From assembly GCA_963704075.1 (NCBI GenBank), contig CAVPGV010000003.1, positions 62,001 through 126,000 on the forward strand: a DNA stretch of 64,000 nt, read 5' to 3'. Shown in pieces: positions 1-7,985 of the stretch; positions within the stretch are counted from its first letter, which is position 1; each line of letters opens with the position of its first letter. The stretch comes from JADKAV01 sp963704075. Its GTDB lineage: Bacteria > Actinomycetota > Actinomycetes > S36-B12 > UBA10799. The notes under the pieces are model-generated. The model saw only the letters and a list, made by a program, of their open reading frames with translations. It was not told where the DNA came from and made no database searches. The translations under genes were made by a program, and so were the position numbers.

Positions 1-39
1 CGAGCACCGCGCCGGGAATGACCGGCGAGCACCGCGCCG
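1..39. repeat. Two-copy 25-bp direct repeat at the left edge
   Basis: A 14-base word, CGAGCACCGCGCCG, occurs at 1-14 and again at 26-39, giving a 25-base period; the bases between and after the copies are similar but not identical. It lies just downstream of the LOG-family gene stop. The array may continue to the left of the window. No function can be assigned. Confidence 0.4.
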
Positions 40-45
40 AGAACG

Positions 46-813
46 TCAGCCCCGGTCGACCCGCCGGATCGCTGCGATAACGTCTTCCGGGTCGTCGGTG
101 ACGTGCAGCAACTCGGGGTCCTGGACCCCGATCTTCTCCTCCGCCGCCAGAGTCGTCCGGATCCAGTCCACCAGACCCGCCCAGTACTTCGTCCCGACCA
201 GCACGATCGGGAAGGAGGTGACCTTCTGCGTCTGGACGAGGGTGAGCGCCTCGAACAGCTCATCGAGCGTGCCGAACCCACCGGGAAACACGACGAAACC
301 GTGGCTGTACTTGACGAAGCAGGTCTTGCGAGCGAAGAAATACCGGAAGTTCACCCCGATCTCGACCCACTGGTTGATGCCCTGCTCGAAGGGCAACTCG
401 ATACCCAGCCCGATACTCGTCCCGCCGGCTTCGAAGGCGCCCTTGTTCGCGGCCTCCATGATGCCCGGGCCGCCTCCGGTGATGACCGAGTAACCGGCGC
501 CGACCAGCCGGGCACCGACGTCCTCGGCTGTGGCGTACTCGGGGTGGTCGCGCGGAGTACGCGCGCTGCCGAACACCGAGATCGCCGGGCCCACATTGGC
601 CATGGCGCCGAACCCTTCGACGAACTCTGCCTGAATACGCAGAACCCGCCACGGATCGGTATGCACCCAATCCCCGGAAGCCCGGCTGTCCAGCAGTCGC
701 TGATCGGTGGTGGATCCCTTCGCCCGGCTCCCGCGCAAGACCACCGGGCCGCGGTGGCGCTGTGGCGAGGGCGGGGGGTACCAGTTCTCTGAGGCACTGT
801 TCATGCCCACCAC
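46..813 (-). CDS. LOG family protein (TIGR00730, cytokinin riboside 5'-monophosphate phosphoribohydrolase-like)
   Basis: Cytosolic LOG-family hydrolase. The family removes ribose 5'-phosphate from cytokinin nucleotides or related nucleoside monophosphates; the bacterial substrate is often unknown. The two diagnostic motifs are present in a Rossmann-like fold: GGGPGIMEA at about residues 113-121 and PGGFGTLDE at about 177-185. The protein has 255 residues; the family core is about 180-200, so roughly 65 N-terminal residues, rich in Pro and Arg, are extra. An alternative ATG three codons inside fits equally well. It lies near dapE and dapD, a neighbourhood I also recall from mycobacteria. The family call is secure; the physiological substrate is not. 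Confidence 0.88.
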   Translation of the reverse strand: MVGMNSASENWYPPPSPQRHRGPVVLRGSRAKGSTTDQRLLDSRASGDWVHTDPWRVLRIQAEFVEGFGAMANVGPAISVFGSARTPRDHPEYATAEDVGARLVGAGYSVITGGGPGIMEAANKGAFEAGGTSIGLGIELPFEQGINQWVEIGVNFRYFFARKTCFVKYSHGFVVFPGGFGTLDELFEALTLVQTQKVTSFPIVLVGTKYWAGLVDWIRTTLAAEEKIGVQDPELLHVTDDPEDVIAAIRRVDRG

Positions 814-909
814 CGTAGGACGGGTAGACCGCCCCTCGACGAATCGCCGGTTACGGTCAGGCGAATGCAGCAGCCGCCTCAGTGTCGGTTCGGTGAACCT
901 GCCGCGGTC

Positions 910-1815
910 CTAACCGGCCGTCGGCGAGGGCGACATCGACGCCGTGGGAGTCGGCAACGGCGGTTCCTCGGTCAGCGGGATGTCGTAGCGTGCGGCCGCT
1001 TTCGGTTTCAGACCCGCCTCGGCCAGCAGTTCCTGACCCGTTCCGCGGTAGACGTTCAGATCCAGATCACGCGACCCGGACCCGGGCAATCGGCCCGTGG
1101 ACGTGAACTGCCAGATCCGGGCGTGGTCGGCTGGCCAGCCCCTGACCTGCATCGGGCGGTCCTTCAGGAACAGCCCCCAGTTGGCGTGCCACAGCGGGAA
1201 TCGCAGAAGCCGCCGATCTGGCAGCAGGCGCCGTTCCATATAGCGGGTGTAGGAGTAGAACCACGGTGTGCGCCCTGTGCGCTTCTCCACAGTGCGCAAC
1301 CACGCGATCGACCATCGGGTGAGATCCGCCTTGCCCAAACGGGTGGCTTCCGTTTCCAGATCCAGCGCCAGCGGCAGGTGGCCAGGACGCAACCGCCCGC
1401 CGACCCGGGCCGCGGCTTTGCGCGCCTGCGCCCGAGCGTCACGCACGACCCGACGCCGGTCGCTGGTCGGCGTGGCGTAGTAGTAGGCACCGACCAGCAC
1501 TCCCGCGCGCTTGGCGGCACGCTTGTCCCGCTGGTACCAGTATCCTGCCTCGGCGTGCGCCGATCGGGACGTGTCCCCAGCCTTGATGACGGCGAATCGA
1601 ACACCCTTGCGCTGAAGCTTCCTGAAGTCCAGCCGGCCGGGGCCGATGTGCTGCCACCGGGAGACATCGACGCCACGGATCTGGGTCAGACCCTGATGGG
1701 CCCAGGACGTCGCCTTCGGTTTGGGCTTCCACACGGCTGTGGCGGGGGCGAAGGCCGTCACCGCCACGCCCGTGGCCAATCCGGCGGCGCCGAGACCTAT
1801 CAGAGCCTGCTTCAT
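910..1815 (-). CDS. Secreted GH25 muramidase (lysozyme)
   Basis: Glycoside hydrolase family 25, expected to cut the N-acetylmuramyl-N-acetylglucosamine bond of peptidoglycan outside the cell. A signal-like hydrophobic stretch covers residues 4-25. The GH25 signature GVDVSRWQ (Asp50) and LALDLETE (Asp151, Glu153) carry the expected catalytic acids; WQFTS and DLDLN near the C-terminus complete the barrel. The last 20 residues are Pro/Thr/Ser rich. I chose the ATG at 1815, not the GTG at 1824: it overlaps the dapE stop as ATGA and has GGGGTGG five bases upstream, implying translational coupling to dapE. Length is 301 residues. Confidence 0.87.
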   Translation of the reverse strand: MKQALIGLGAAGLATGVAVTAFAPATAVWKPKPKATSWAHQGLTQIRGVDVSRWQHIGPGRLDFRKLQRKGVRFAVIKAGDTSRSAHAEAGYWYQRDKRAAKRAGVLVGAYYYATPTSDRRRVVRDARAQARKAAARVGGRLRPGHLPLALDLETEATRLGKADLTRWSIAWLRTVEKRTGRTPWFYSYTRYMERRLLPDRRLLRFPLWHANWGLFLKDRPMQVRGWPADHARIWQFTSTGRLPGSGSRDLDLNVYRGTGQELLAEAGLKPKAAARYDIPLTEEPPLPTPTASMSPSPTAG

Positions 1816-2864
1816 CGCAACCACCCCATCATCTGCTGCTCACACCGGCGCAGGTGTTCGATCGGCACGTACTCTCCGCGGGTGTGGGCCAGCGAGGGAT
1901 CCCCGGGCCCGAAGTTCACCGCCGGGATCCCCAGTGCCGAGAAACGGGAGACATCGGTCCAGCCGAACTTCGGACGGACCTGGGAACCGGTCGCCTCCAG
2001 GAAGGCCGCAGCCGCAGGTTGTGAAAGCCCTGGCAGTGCCCCCGGGGAGTTGTCGACGACCTCGATCGGGTACCCCTCGAACACCTCCTGCATGTGGCGA
2101 TGGGCTTCCTCCGGCGAGCGGTCCGGCGCGTACCGGTAGTTGACGGTCACCACGCACGCATCGGGGATGACATTGGTCGCTACGCCACCCTCGATGCCGA
2201 CCGCGTTGAGTCCCTCCCGGTACTGCAACCCGTCGATCAGGGGGCTTCGCGGCTCGTAGTCGTTGAGCCGGGTGAGGATGTCCGCGGCGGCGTGGATCGC
2301 GTTGCTGCCCAACCACGATCTCGCCGAATGGGAACGCTCCCCCGAGGTCCGGACGTAGGCGCGCAACGTACCCTGGCAGCCGGCCTCGACCCCGGCATTA
2401 CTCGGTTCCATGAGGACTGCGAAATCAGCCTCGATCAACTCGGGGTGGGCTTGTGCCAGAAGGCGCAACCCGTTGGCCTCATCATCGATCTCCTCACATT
2501 CGTAGAACACGTAGGTGACGTCCCGAGCGGGGGCGACCAGGTCGTGCGCGCAGCGCAGCGCCACCGCCACGCCGCCCTTCATGTCGTTGGCCCCGAGCCC
2601 GTAGAGGTTGCCGTCGGCTATGCGGTGAGGCAGGTTGTCAGCAGCCGGCACTGTGTCCAGATGACCGCCGAGAACGACCCGCTGTTCCCGTCCCAACTGG
2701 GTGCGGGCGACCACCGTGTTGCCGAACCGGGTCACCGTGAGGTGGGCACATGCGCGCAGTGCGGCCTCGACCTCGTCGGCGATCCGCTGCTCGTGACGGG
2801 ACTCGCTGGGAGTATCCACCAGGGCGGCCGTCAGCTCGACAACGTCGGCACTCAGATCCAGCAT
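1812..2864 (-). CDS. dapE: Succinyl-diaminopimelate desuccinylase
   Basis: M20 metallopeptidase-family enzyme that hydrolyses N-succinyl-LL-diaminopimelate to LL-diaminopimelate and succinate in lysine and peptidoglycan precursor synthesis; cytosolic, dizinc. Visible metal and catalytic residues are GGHLDTVPA (His68, Asp70), GANDMKGG (Asp94) and YECEEIDD (Glu124-Glu125), with a late His in LAHTRGEY. The ATG at 2864 gives 350 residues and starts at the normal family N-terminus; an upstream ATG at 2951 would add an unusual Cys-rich leader and run into the divergent dapD promoter region. No strong ribosome binding site is visible. dapD is transcribed divergently; the GH25 gene follows with a 4-bp overlap. 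Confidence 0.9.
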   Translation of the reverse strand: MLDLSADVVELTAALVDTPSESRHEQRIADEVEAALRACAHLTVTRFGNTVVARTQLGREQRVVLGGHLDTVPAADNLPHRIADGNLYGLGANDMKGGVAVALRCAHDLVAPARDVTYVFYECEEIDDEANGLRLLAQAHPELIEADFAVLMEPSNAGVEAGCQGTLRAYVRTSGERSHSARSWLGSNAIHAAADILTRLNDYEPRSPLIDGLQYREGLNAVGIEGGVATNVIPDACVVTVNYRYAPDRSPEEAHRHMQEVFEGYPIEVVDNSPGALPGLSQPAAAAFLEATGSQVRPKFGWTDVSRFSALGIPAVNFGPGDPSLAHTRGEYVPIEHLRRCEQQMMGWLR

Positions 2865-2998
2865 CAATCCACAGTAGGCGCAGCCGGTCCAGCGCGTGCA
2901 GGCATGTCCCGATCCGCGTGCGCAGCGGTCGATCGCCGCATAGCCGAACAACTGGGTGGGTTGGGCCGCACGTGGGGTGGCAATGGCAGGCTTGGGCC

Positions 2999-3923
2999 AT
3001 GCTCAACACCTCCGCCGCAAGCGGCATCGGCCTGGCCACGATCTGCGGCCAAACCGTCCTCGACGTCTGGTATCCGCAGCCGGGACTCACCGCTGAGCCG
3101 CAGCAATCCGGCCGACCTGTCCACCGCGATCGACCACGATCAGGTCCGTGACGTCCGGGTGGAGACCGTCGTGACCGTGATCGACGACTTGTCACAGCCG
3201 CCCGTTGACACCGCGGACGTCTACCTGCGGCTCCACCTTCTGTCCCACCGGCTCGTCACCCCCCGGTCCATCAACCTGGAAGGGGTCTTCGGCCTGCTGC
3301 CCAACGTGGTCTGGACGACTGCGGGGCCGGTGGCACTGGAGGCACTGGACGCAACCCGGATGCGCGCCCGGTCACACCGCCAGCACATCACGGTGCTCAG
3401 CGTCGACAAGTTCCCGCGGATGGTCGACTACGTCGTTCCGAGCGGGGTGCGGATCGCCGACGCCGATCGTGTGCGGCTCGGCGCCCACCTCGCGTCGGGT
3501 ACCACCGTGATGCATGAAGGATTCTGCAATTTCAACGCGGGCACCCTGGGCGCATCCATGGTCGAGGGCCGTATCTCCGCCGGGGTCGTCGTCGGCGACG
3601 GCTCCGACGTGGGCGGCGGCGCTTCCATCATGGGCACGCTGTCAGGTGGCGGAAGCGAGGTCATCACCATCGGGCAGGGGTGCCTGATCGGCGCCAACGC
3701 CGGCGTCGGCATCTCGCTCGGGGACGGATGCATCGTGGAGGCGGGCTGCTACGTGACCGCCGGCTCCAAACTCACCACCCCGGACGGCGGTGTCGTCAAG
3801 GCGCGCGAACTGTCCGGCCAGCCCGGATGGCTGTTCCGGCGCAACTCCGTGACCGGTGCGCTCGAAGCTGTTCGCCGGTCCGGCAACTGGGGCGAATTGA
3901 ACGCCGACCTGCACAAGAACTGA
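2999..3923 (+). CDS. dapD: Tetrahydrodipicolinate N-succinyltransferase, interrupted by one frameshift
   Basis: DapD transfers succinyl from succinyl-CoA to tetrahydrodipicolinate in lysine/diaminopimelate synthesis. The C-terminal part matches the actinobacterial DapD type closely: DKFPRMVDYVVP, the HEGFCNFNAGTLGASMVEG stretch and the left-handed beta-helix repeats around GDGSDVGGGASIMGTLSGGG. The family N-terminus (SAASGIGLAT, then VLDVWYPQPGLT) is encoded from the ATG at 2999 but in a different frame. Reading must skip one base between about 3085 and 3115 to join it to NPADLSTAID and the rest. Without the shift only internal GTG codons at 3159-3177 could start translation, losing about 55 residues. 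The gene should be essential, so a base-call error is more likely than decay. Confidence 0.87.
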
Positions 3924-3942
3924 CGCGGGCATCAGCCCCCGG

Positions 3943-5226
3943 TCAGCGTTGGCCGATCGGTAGATAGTCCCGCTCAGTAGCCCCGACGTAGACCTGCCGC
4001 GGGCGTCCGATCTTCGTCTGCGGATCCTTGATCATCTCGCGCCATTGGGCGATCCAGCCCGGCAGGCGGCCCAGTGCGAACAACACGGTGAACATGCGGG
4101 TCGGGAAGCCCATCGCCCGATAGATGAGACCGGTGTAGAAGTCCACATTCGGGTACAGCTTGCGGGAGATGAAGAACTCGTCGGCCAGCGCGACCTCCTC
4201 CAGTCGCTGCGCGATCTCGAACAGCGGATCGTCCACCTGCAAGTGCTCGAAGAGCTCGCCGGCGGTCTTGCGCACGATGGCCGCTCGGGGGTCGTAGTTC
4301 TTGTAGACGCGGTGCCCGAACCCCATCAACTTGACGCCGTCTTCCCGGTTCTTCACACGGTTGATGAAGTCGTCGACGGAGTCGTCGGAGTCCCGGATCG
4401 ATTCCAGCATCTCGAGGGCGGCCTGATTCGCTCCTCCGTGCAACGGGCCGAACAACGCGTTCACGCCGGCCGACACCGACGCGAAGAGGTTCGCATGCGA
4501 CGAGCCCACCAGGCGCACCGTCGAGGTCGAACAGTTCTGTTCGTGGTCGGCGTGCAGGAGAAGCAAGAGGTCCACGGCCTTCGCCACGACGGGATCGTTC
4601 ACATACGGTTCCGCGGGCCAGCCGAAGGTCATGCGCAGGAACCCCTCGACCAGGTTCAGCGAGTTGTCCGGGTACAACAGCGGCTGTCCGAGCGACTTGC
4701 GATAGGCATACGCAGCAATGGTCGGCAACTTCGCCAGCAACCGGTGCGTGGAGATCTCCACCTCGCCGTCGTCGAACGGGTCGAGGCTGTCCTGGTAGAA
4801 CGTCGACAGTGCACTCACGGCACTGGACAACACGGGCATCGGATGAGCGTCACGCGGGAATCCGTCGAAGAACCTGCGCAGGTCCTCGTGCAGGATCGTG
4901 TGCATGCGCAGCCGCTGGTCGAAGGCTGCCAGCTCGTCCGGCGTCGGCAACTCCCCGTAGATCAGCAGATAGGACGTCTCGAGGTAGGTGGAGTGCTCAG
5001 CGAGTTGTTCGATCGGATAACCCCGATAACGCAGGATGCCCGCGTTGCCGTCGATATAGGTGATCGACGACGTGCAGGCCGCCGTGTTGACGAATCCTTC
5101 GTCGAGGGCGACGGCCCCCGTGGTGGCCAGCAATTTGGAGACATTCAGGCCGGATTCCCCATCTGTGGCGGGGACGACAGGAAGATCCAGTTCGACATCT
5201 GGGCCGTTCAGTACGTATTCGCTCAC
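3943..5226 (-). CDS. gltA: Citrate synthase (type I, hexameric class)
   Basis: Condenses acetyl-CoA and oxaloacetate to citrate at the entry of the TCA cycle. Signature blocks are GPLHGGANQAALEML, MGFGHRVYKNYDPRA and NVDFYTGLIYRAMGFP, supplying the His, His and Asp catalytic residues, followed by ALGRLPGWIAQWREM and a C-terminal RPRQVYVG. The GTG at 5226 gives 427 residues, the usual length for this class, with GGAGG five bases upstream. The open frame continues about 170 codons further upstream but that stretch has no family similarity and is not coding. It converges with dapD, with only about 20 bases between the two stops. Confidence 0.95.
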   Translation of the reverse strand: MSEYVLNGPDVELDLPVVPATDGESGLNVSKLLATTGAVALDEGFVNTAACTSSITYIDGNAGILRYRGYPIEQLAEHSTYLETSYLLIYGELPTPDELAAFDQRLRMHTILHEDLRRFFDGFPRDAHPMPVLSSAVSALSTFYQDSLDPFDDGEVEISTHRLLAKLPTIAAYAYRKSLGQPLLYPDNSLNLVEGFLRMTFGWPAEPYVNDPVVAKAVDLLLLLHADHEQNCSTSTVRLVGSSHANLFASVSAGVNALFGPLHGGANQAALEMLESIRDSDDSVDDFINRVKNREDGVKLMGFGHRVYKNYDPRAAIVRKTAGELFEHLQVDDPLFEIAQRLEEVALADEFFISRKLYPNVDFYTGLIYRAMGFPTRMFTVLFALGRLPGWIAQWREMIKDPQTKIGRPRQVYVGATERDYLPIGQR

Positions 5227-5535
5227 GTCCTCCACGCTAGTCGGGCTACGTCGGGCGCGCCGCCACAGCCCGCAGATTGCCGAAGGAAAGCGGTTCCCCG
5301 GATACTTGAGGGCAGCGCAAGTGACGCCGCCCTCCCACGCTCGCGCGAGTCGACGTGCATCGCGTAGCTCGCAGTCTGTTCTGCCCAGGGAGAGTCTCGA
5401 TGGCCTGGCGGTCACCTTCTGATGTGAAGTGCTGGTCACCACTTGCGGGAGGTGGTTGCGTGCCTCGACCTCACGGCGGCTTGAAACGGCGCGACCGCGT
5501 AGCTCAAGGTCATAGAAGGGGAGTGCTGCGTGTTT

Positions 5536-5701
5536 GGGCAGGGGCGGGAGTCGGGCGCATGTGTGTGCCGAGGCGTGAGAGTTGGGTACAGGCGTTGGAG
5601 ATCGGTACAGGCGGTGGAGATCCGCGGGGCGTGTAACCCTAACGGTTGTGCGTTTGTCCAACGTCTGTACGTAACTCCAACGCCTGCCCCAGGGGCGGGA
5701 G
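5536..5701. repeat. Nested two-plus-two inverted-repeat block with flanking direct repeats
   Basis: Two direct copies of a 19-base unit (GGTACAGGCGTTGGAGATC type) at 5585-5603 and 5604-5622 face two inverted copies at 5657-5670 and 5675-5686, also spaced 19 bases. CAGGCGTTGGAG at 5589-5600 is the exact complement of 5675-5686; GTACAGGCGGTGGA at 5606-5619 matches the complement of 5657-5670 at 12 of 14 positions. The 11-base word AGGGGCGGGAG occurs on both sides, at 5540-5550 and 5691-5701. It could be a large regulatory hairpin, a paired-operator array for gltA, or a small non-autonomous element. Confidence 0.5.
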
Positions 5702-5843
5702 CAGGGTGCCGCTGTGGTCCGAAGCGCGTGAGGGATCGGCGAGGTCACGTGATGCCCAGCGATCCGGTCGGACGCCGATCGCGGACCAGGGCGTTACCAG
5801 GATGATCGTGACCGTTTGCGGCCGAAGCGGTCGAACCGCGAAT

Positions 5844-5864
5844 CGGGAGAGTCTGAGTCTCCCG
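5844..5864 (-). terminator. Terminator-like hairpin after dapC
   Basis: CGGGAGA at 5844-5850 and TCTCCCG at 5858-5864 form a perfect 7-bp stem with a 7-base loop, 12 bases beyond the dapC stop. No T-run follows, as is common for actinobacterial terminators. Confidence 0.5.
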
Positions 5865-5875
5865 GATCGAGTCGG

Positions 5876-6933
5876 TCAGGACGACAGCCGGGCGGCGGCT
5901 CGATCCACGTCCGCATCACTGGCCGTCAGGGCGACCCGGACGTGCTCGCGTCCGCCTTCGCCGTAGAAGTCACCGGGTGCCACCAGGATTCCCCGCTCGG
6001 CCAGCCAGGACACGCTGTCCCAGCAGTACTCCCCGCGGGTGGCCCACAGGTAGAGCCCGGCCGCGGACCCGTCGATGCGAAAGCCCGCCGAGGTCAACCC
6101 TTCACGCAGCAGCCGGCGCCGCCGGCCGTACCTCTCGCGTTGGGCCCGCACATGGACATCGTCTGCGAGAGCAGCCGTCGCCGCGGCCTGCACCGGCAGG
6201 GGCACCATCATCCCTGCGTGCTTGCGCACTGCCAGCAAACGGCCGGTCAGGTCAGGGTCCCCCACGGCGAAACCGAACCGGTAGCCGGCCATGTTGGAGC
6301 GCTTCGACAGCGAATGCAGGGCGAGGAGGCCGCGGTGGTCGCCGCCGCACACCTCGGGATGCAGGATCGATACCGGCTGCGCATCCCAGCCCAGCTCGAT
6401 GTAGCACTCGTCGCTGACAACGACGGTTCCCTGCTCGCGGGCCGATGCGACCACGTCCCGCAACTGTTCGATCGACATCACCTCCCCGGTCGGATTCGCC
6501 GGGGAGTTCAGCCAGGTGAGAGCCGCGGGCTGCCCGACCTCCACCGTGCGGCAGCCGGCGATCAGGGCACCCACGACGTACGTCGGGTATGCCACGGCCG
6601 GCGAGGCCACCGCGTCGGCAGGACCCAGTCCGAGCAGGGTCGGCAGCCAGGCGACGAATTCCTTGGTCCCGATCAGCGGCAGTACGTCGTAGGAGACGCA
6701 ACTACCCCCAGCCTTCGGGCCAGCCAGTCGGTAGCCGCCACCCGCACGGCCTCGGTTCCGTGGACCGTGGGGTAGCCGGGAGCGTCGGCTGCTTCTGCGA
6801 GTGCGGTGCGGACAAGCTCTGGCGTCGGGTCGACCGGAGTTCCTACGGATAGATCGACCATGCCGCCGGGCACCCGCGATGCCAGTTCCTTCGCACCCGC
6901 CAACCGGTCCCAGGGGAAATCGGGCAGTTGCAC
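5876..6933 (-). CDS. dapC: Succinyldiaminopimelate aminotransferase, interrupted by one frameshift
   Basis: Class I/II PLP-dependent aminotransferase that forms N-succinyl-LL-diaminopimelate from N-succinyl-2-amino-6-ketopimelate. The N-terminal part (VQLPDFPWDRL, DLSVGTPVDPTP, GYPTVHGTEAVR) starts at the GTG at 6933, four bases after the fdxA stop. The C-terminal part (YDVLPLIGTKEFVAWLP, WLNSPANPTGEV, SLSKRSNMAGYRFGF with the PLP lysine in SLSKRS) is in another frame. The switch is best explained by one missing C in the CCCCC run at 6705-6709 (a G run in the coding sense); with it restored the gene is about 352 codons and uninterrupted. The fdxA-dapC pair is a common actinobacterial arrangement. 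Confidence 0.87.
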
Positions 6934-6937
6934 GACC

Positions 6938-7264
6938 TTACTCGTCGTGCTGCTGCGGTGGCAGATTCGCGACGAGGTCGACGTCGTGGTCGATCTTGCC
7001 CATCTTGGTCGCGCCGCCGGGAGATCCGATCTTGTTGAAGAAGTCCACGTTGGCCTGGGTGTACTCCGACCATTCCTCCGGGACGTCGTCCTCGTAGTAG
7101 ATGGCCTCCACCGGGCAGACCGGCTCGCAGGCCCCGCAGTCCACGCACTCGTCGGGGTGGATGTAGAGCATCCGCTCACCCTCGTAGATGCAGTCGACCG
7201 GACACTCATCGACACATGCACGGTCCTTGAGGTCGACACACGGCAGAGCGATGATGTACGTCAC
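6938..7264 (-). CDS. fdxA: 7Fe ferredoxin (3Fe-4S plus 4Fe-4S)
   Basis: Small electron carrier of the bacterial 7Fe type. The N-terminal half shows Cys9, Cys17 and Cys21-Pro of a 3Fe-4S site plus the extra Cys25 contributing to the 4Fe-4S cluster; the second half has CVDCGACEPVCPVEA. The C-terminus is an acidic, Gln-rich tail, as in mycobacterial and streptomycete FdxA. Length is 108 residues. Start is GTG at 7264 with AAAGG about nine bases upstream. It is the first gene of a pair with dapC. Redox partners cannot be told from the sequence. Confidence 0.93.
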   Translation of the reverse strand: MTYIIALPCVDLKDRACVDECPVDCIYEGERMLYIHPDECVDCGACEPVCPVEAIYYEDDVPEEWSEYTQANVDFFNKIGSPGGATKMGKIDHDVDLVANLPPQQHDE

Positions 7265-7427
7265 GACTGCACCTTTCTCGCATCAGAACGAACCCTTGGC
7301 TCAAGGCTATAGCGCTGTCACGGATCACGGGCACCCTGCATCGACTGTCGTCTCGCACTCGGGGGTTTTGTGGCGTTTTGGCACGGGAATTCGCGCTGAT
7401 GGACGGAGACCGCAAGAGCCGTACGTC

Positions 7428-7985
7428 CTACAACCCGGTGAGACGGTGATCGAAGAAGACCAACGCCGCGGCCTCGTGGTCCCCGGGCACGATCCGATCC
7501 ACCCTTCCGACCACGATGCTGTGGTCCCCGCCGGGGTGGATGGCTTCGGTGGTGCAGCTCAAGTAGCCCAGCGACCCGTCCAGGGCGGGAATGCCGTCCT
7601 CGTCGCGGGTGTGCTCGACGACCTGCATCTGACTCTCCAGGGGCCTGCCGCGCTCGGCGAACCATCGCGCGGCGTCGGCTTGATCCGCGGCGAGTAGATT
7701 CACGGTCCAACGCGGCGCGACGCTGATGGCTTCATGGAAGCGCGAGTCCTTTTGCACGCAGAACAGGACCATCTCCGGGTCCAGCGACACGGAGGTGAAC
7801 GAGTTGGCCGTCATGGCATGGTCGAAGCCGTCCACCACCGTCGTCACGACCACCACGCCGGTGGCGCAGCGGGCCATGAGGCTGCGGAACCGCGCAGTGC
7901 GGGCCTGCATGGAGTCGTCCACTCCGGAAACGCTACTGCCCGCGGGCCGCGGGCGCCCATCTCCCCCGGTCCCGGCGGTCGTCAC
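7428..7985 (-). CDS. Flavin reductase-like domain protein
   Basis: FMN-binding split-barrel flavin reductase, family typified by the small NAD(P)H:flavin oxidoreductase components of two-component monooxygenases. Diagnostic pieces are FRSLMARCATGVVVVTT, the MTANSFTSVSLDPEMVLFCV block that binds FMN, WTVNLLA, and a C-terminal YLSCTTEAIHPGGDHSIVVGRV. The GTG at 7985 overlaps the upstream protease stop as GTGA, arguing for coupling; an internal ATG at 7910 gives the canonical N-terminus (160 residues) and could also be used. No partner monooxygenase is nearby, so the substrate is unknown. Confidence 0.85.
   Translation of the reverse strand: MTTAGTGGDGRPRPAGSSVSGVDDSMQARTARFRSLMARCATGVVVVTTVVDGFDHAMTANSFTSVSLDPEMVLFCVQKDSRFHEAISVAPRWTVNLLAADQADAARWFAERGRPLESQMQVVEHTRDEDGIPALDGSLGYLSCTTEAIHPGGDHSIVVGRVDRIVPGDHEAAALVFFDHRLTGL

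Larger units (their letters stand above)
5227..5875. other. Intergenic region of about 650 bp upstream of gltA
   Basis: No convincing gene on either strand. The region lies between the dapC stop and the gltA start and must contain the gltA promoter. It holds a dapC terminator-like hairpin at 5844-5864 and a nested inverted-repeat block at 5536-5701, listed separately. The remainder is GC-rich without recognisable motifs. Confidence 0.6.

Noticed and set aside
2094..2998. Long plus-strand open frame continuous with dapD
   Set aside because: It is antisense to dapE, has no family features, and the true dapD N-terminus is in another frame from 2999.
4045..5367. 440-codon plus-strand open frame opposite gltA
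   Set aside because: High-GC antisense shadow with His/Arg/Gln-rich composition; same reasoning for other long antisense frames, for example opposite the GH67-like gene.
5227..5748. Upstream extension of the gltA frame by about 170 codons
   Set aside because: No citrate synthase similarity; the GTG at 5226 has a good ribosome binding site and normal family start.
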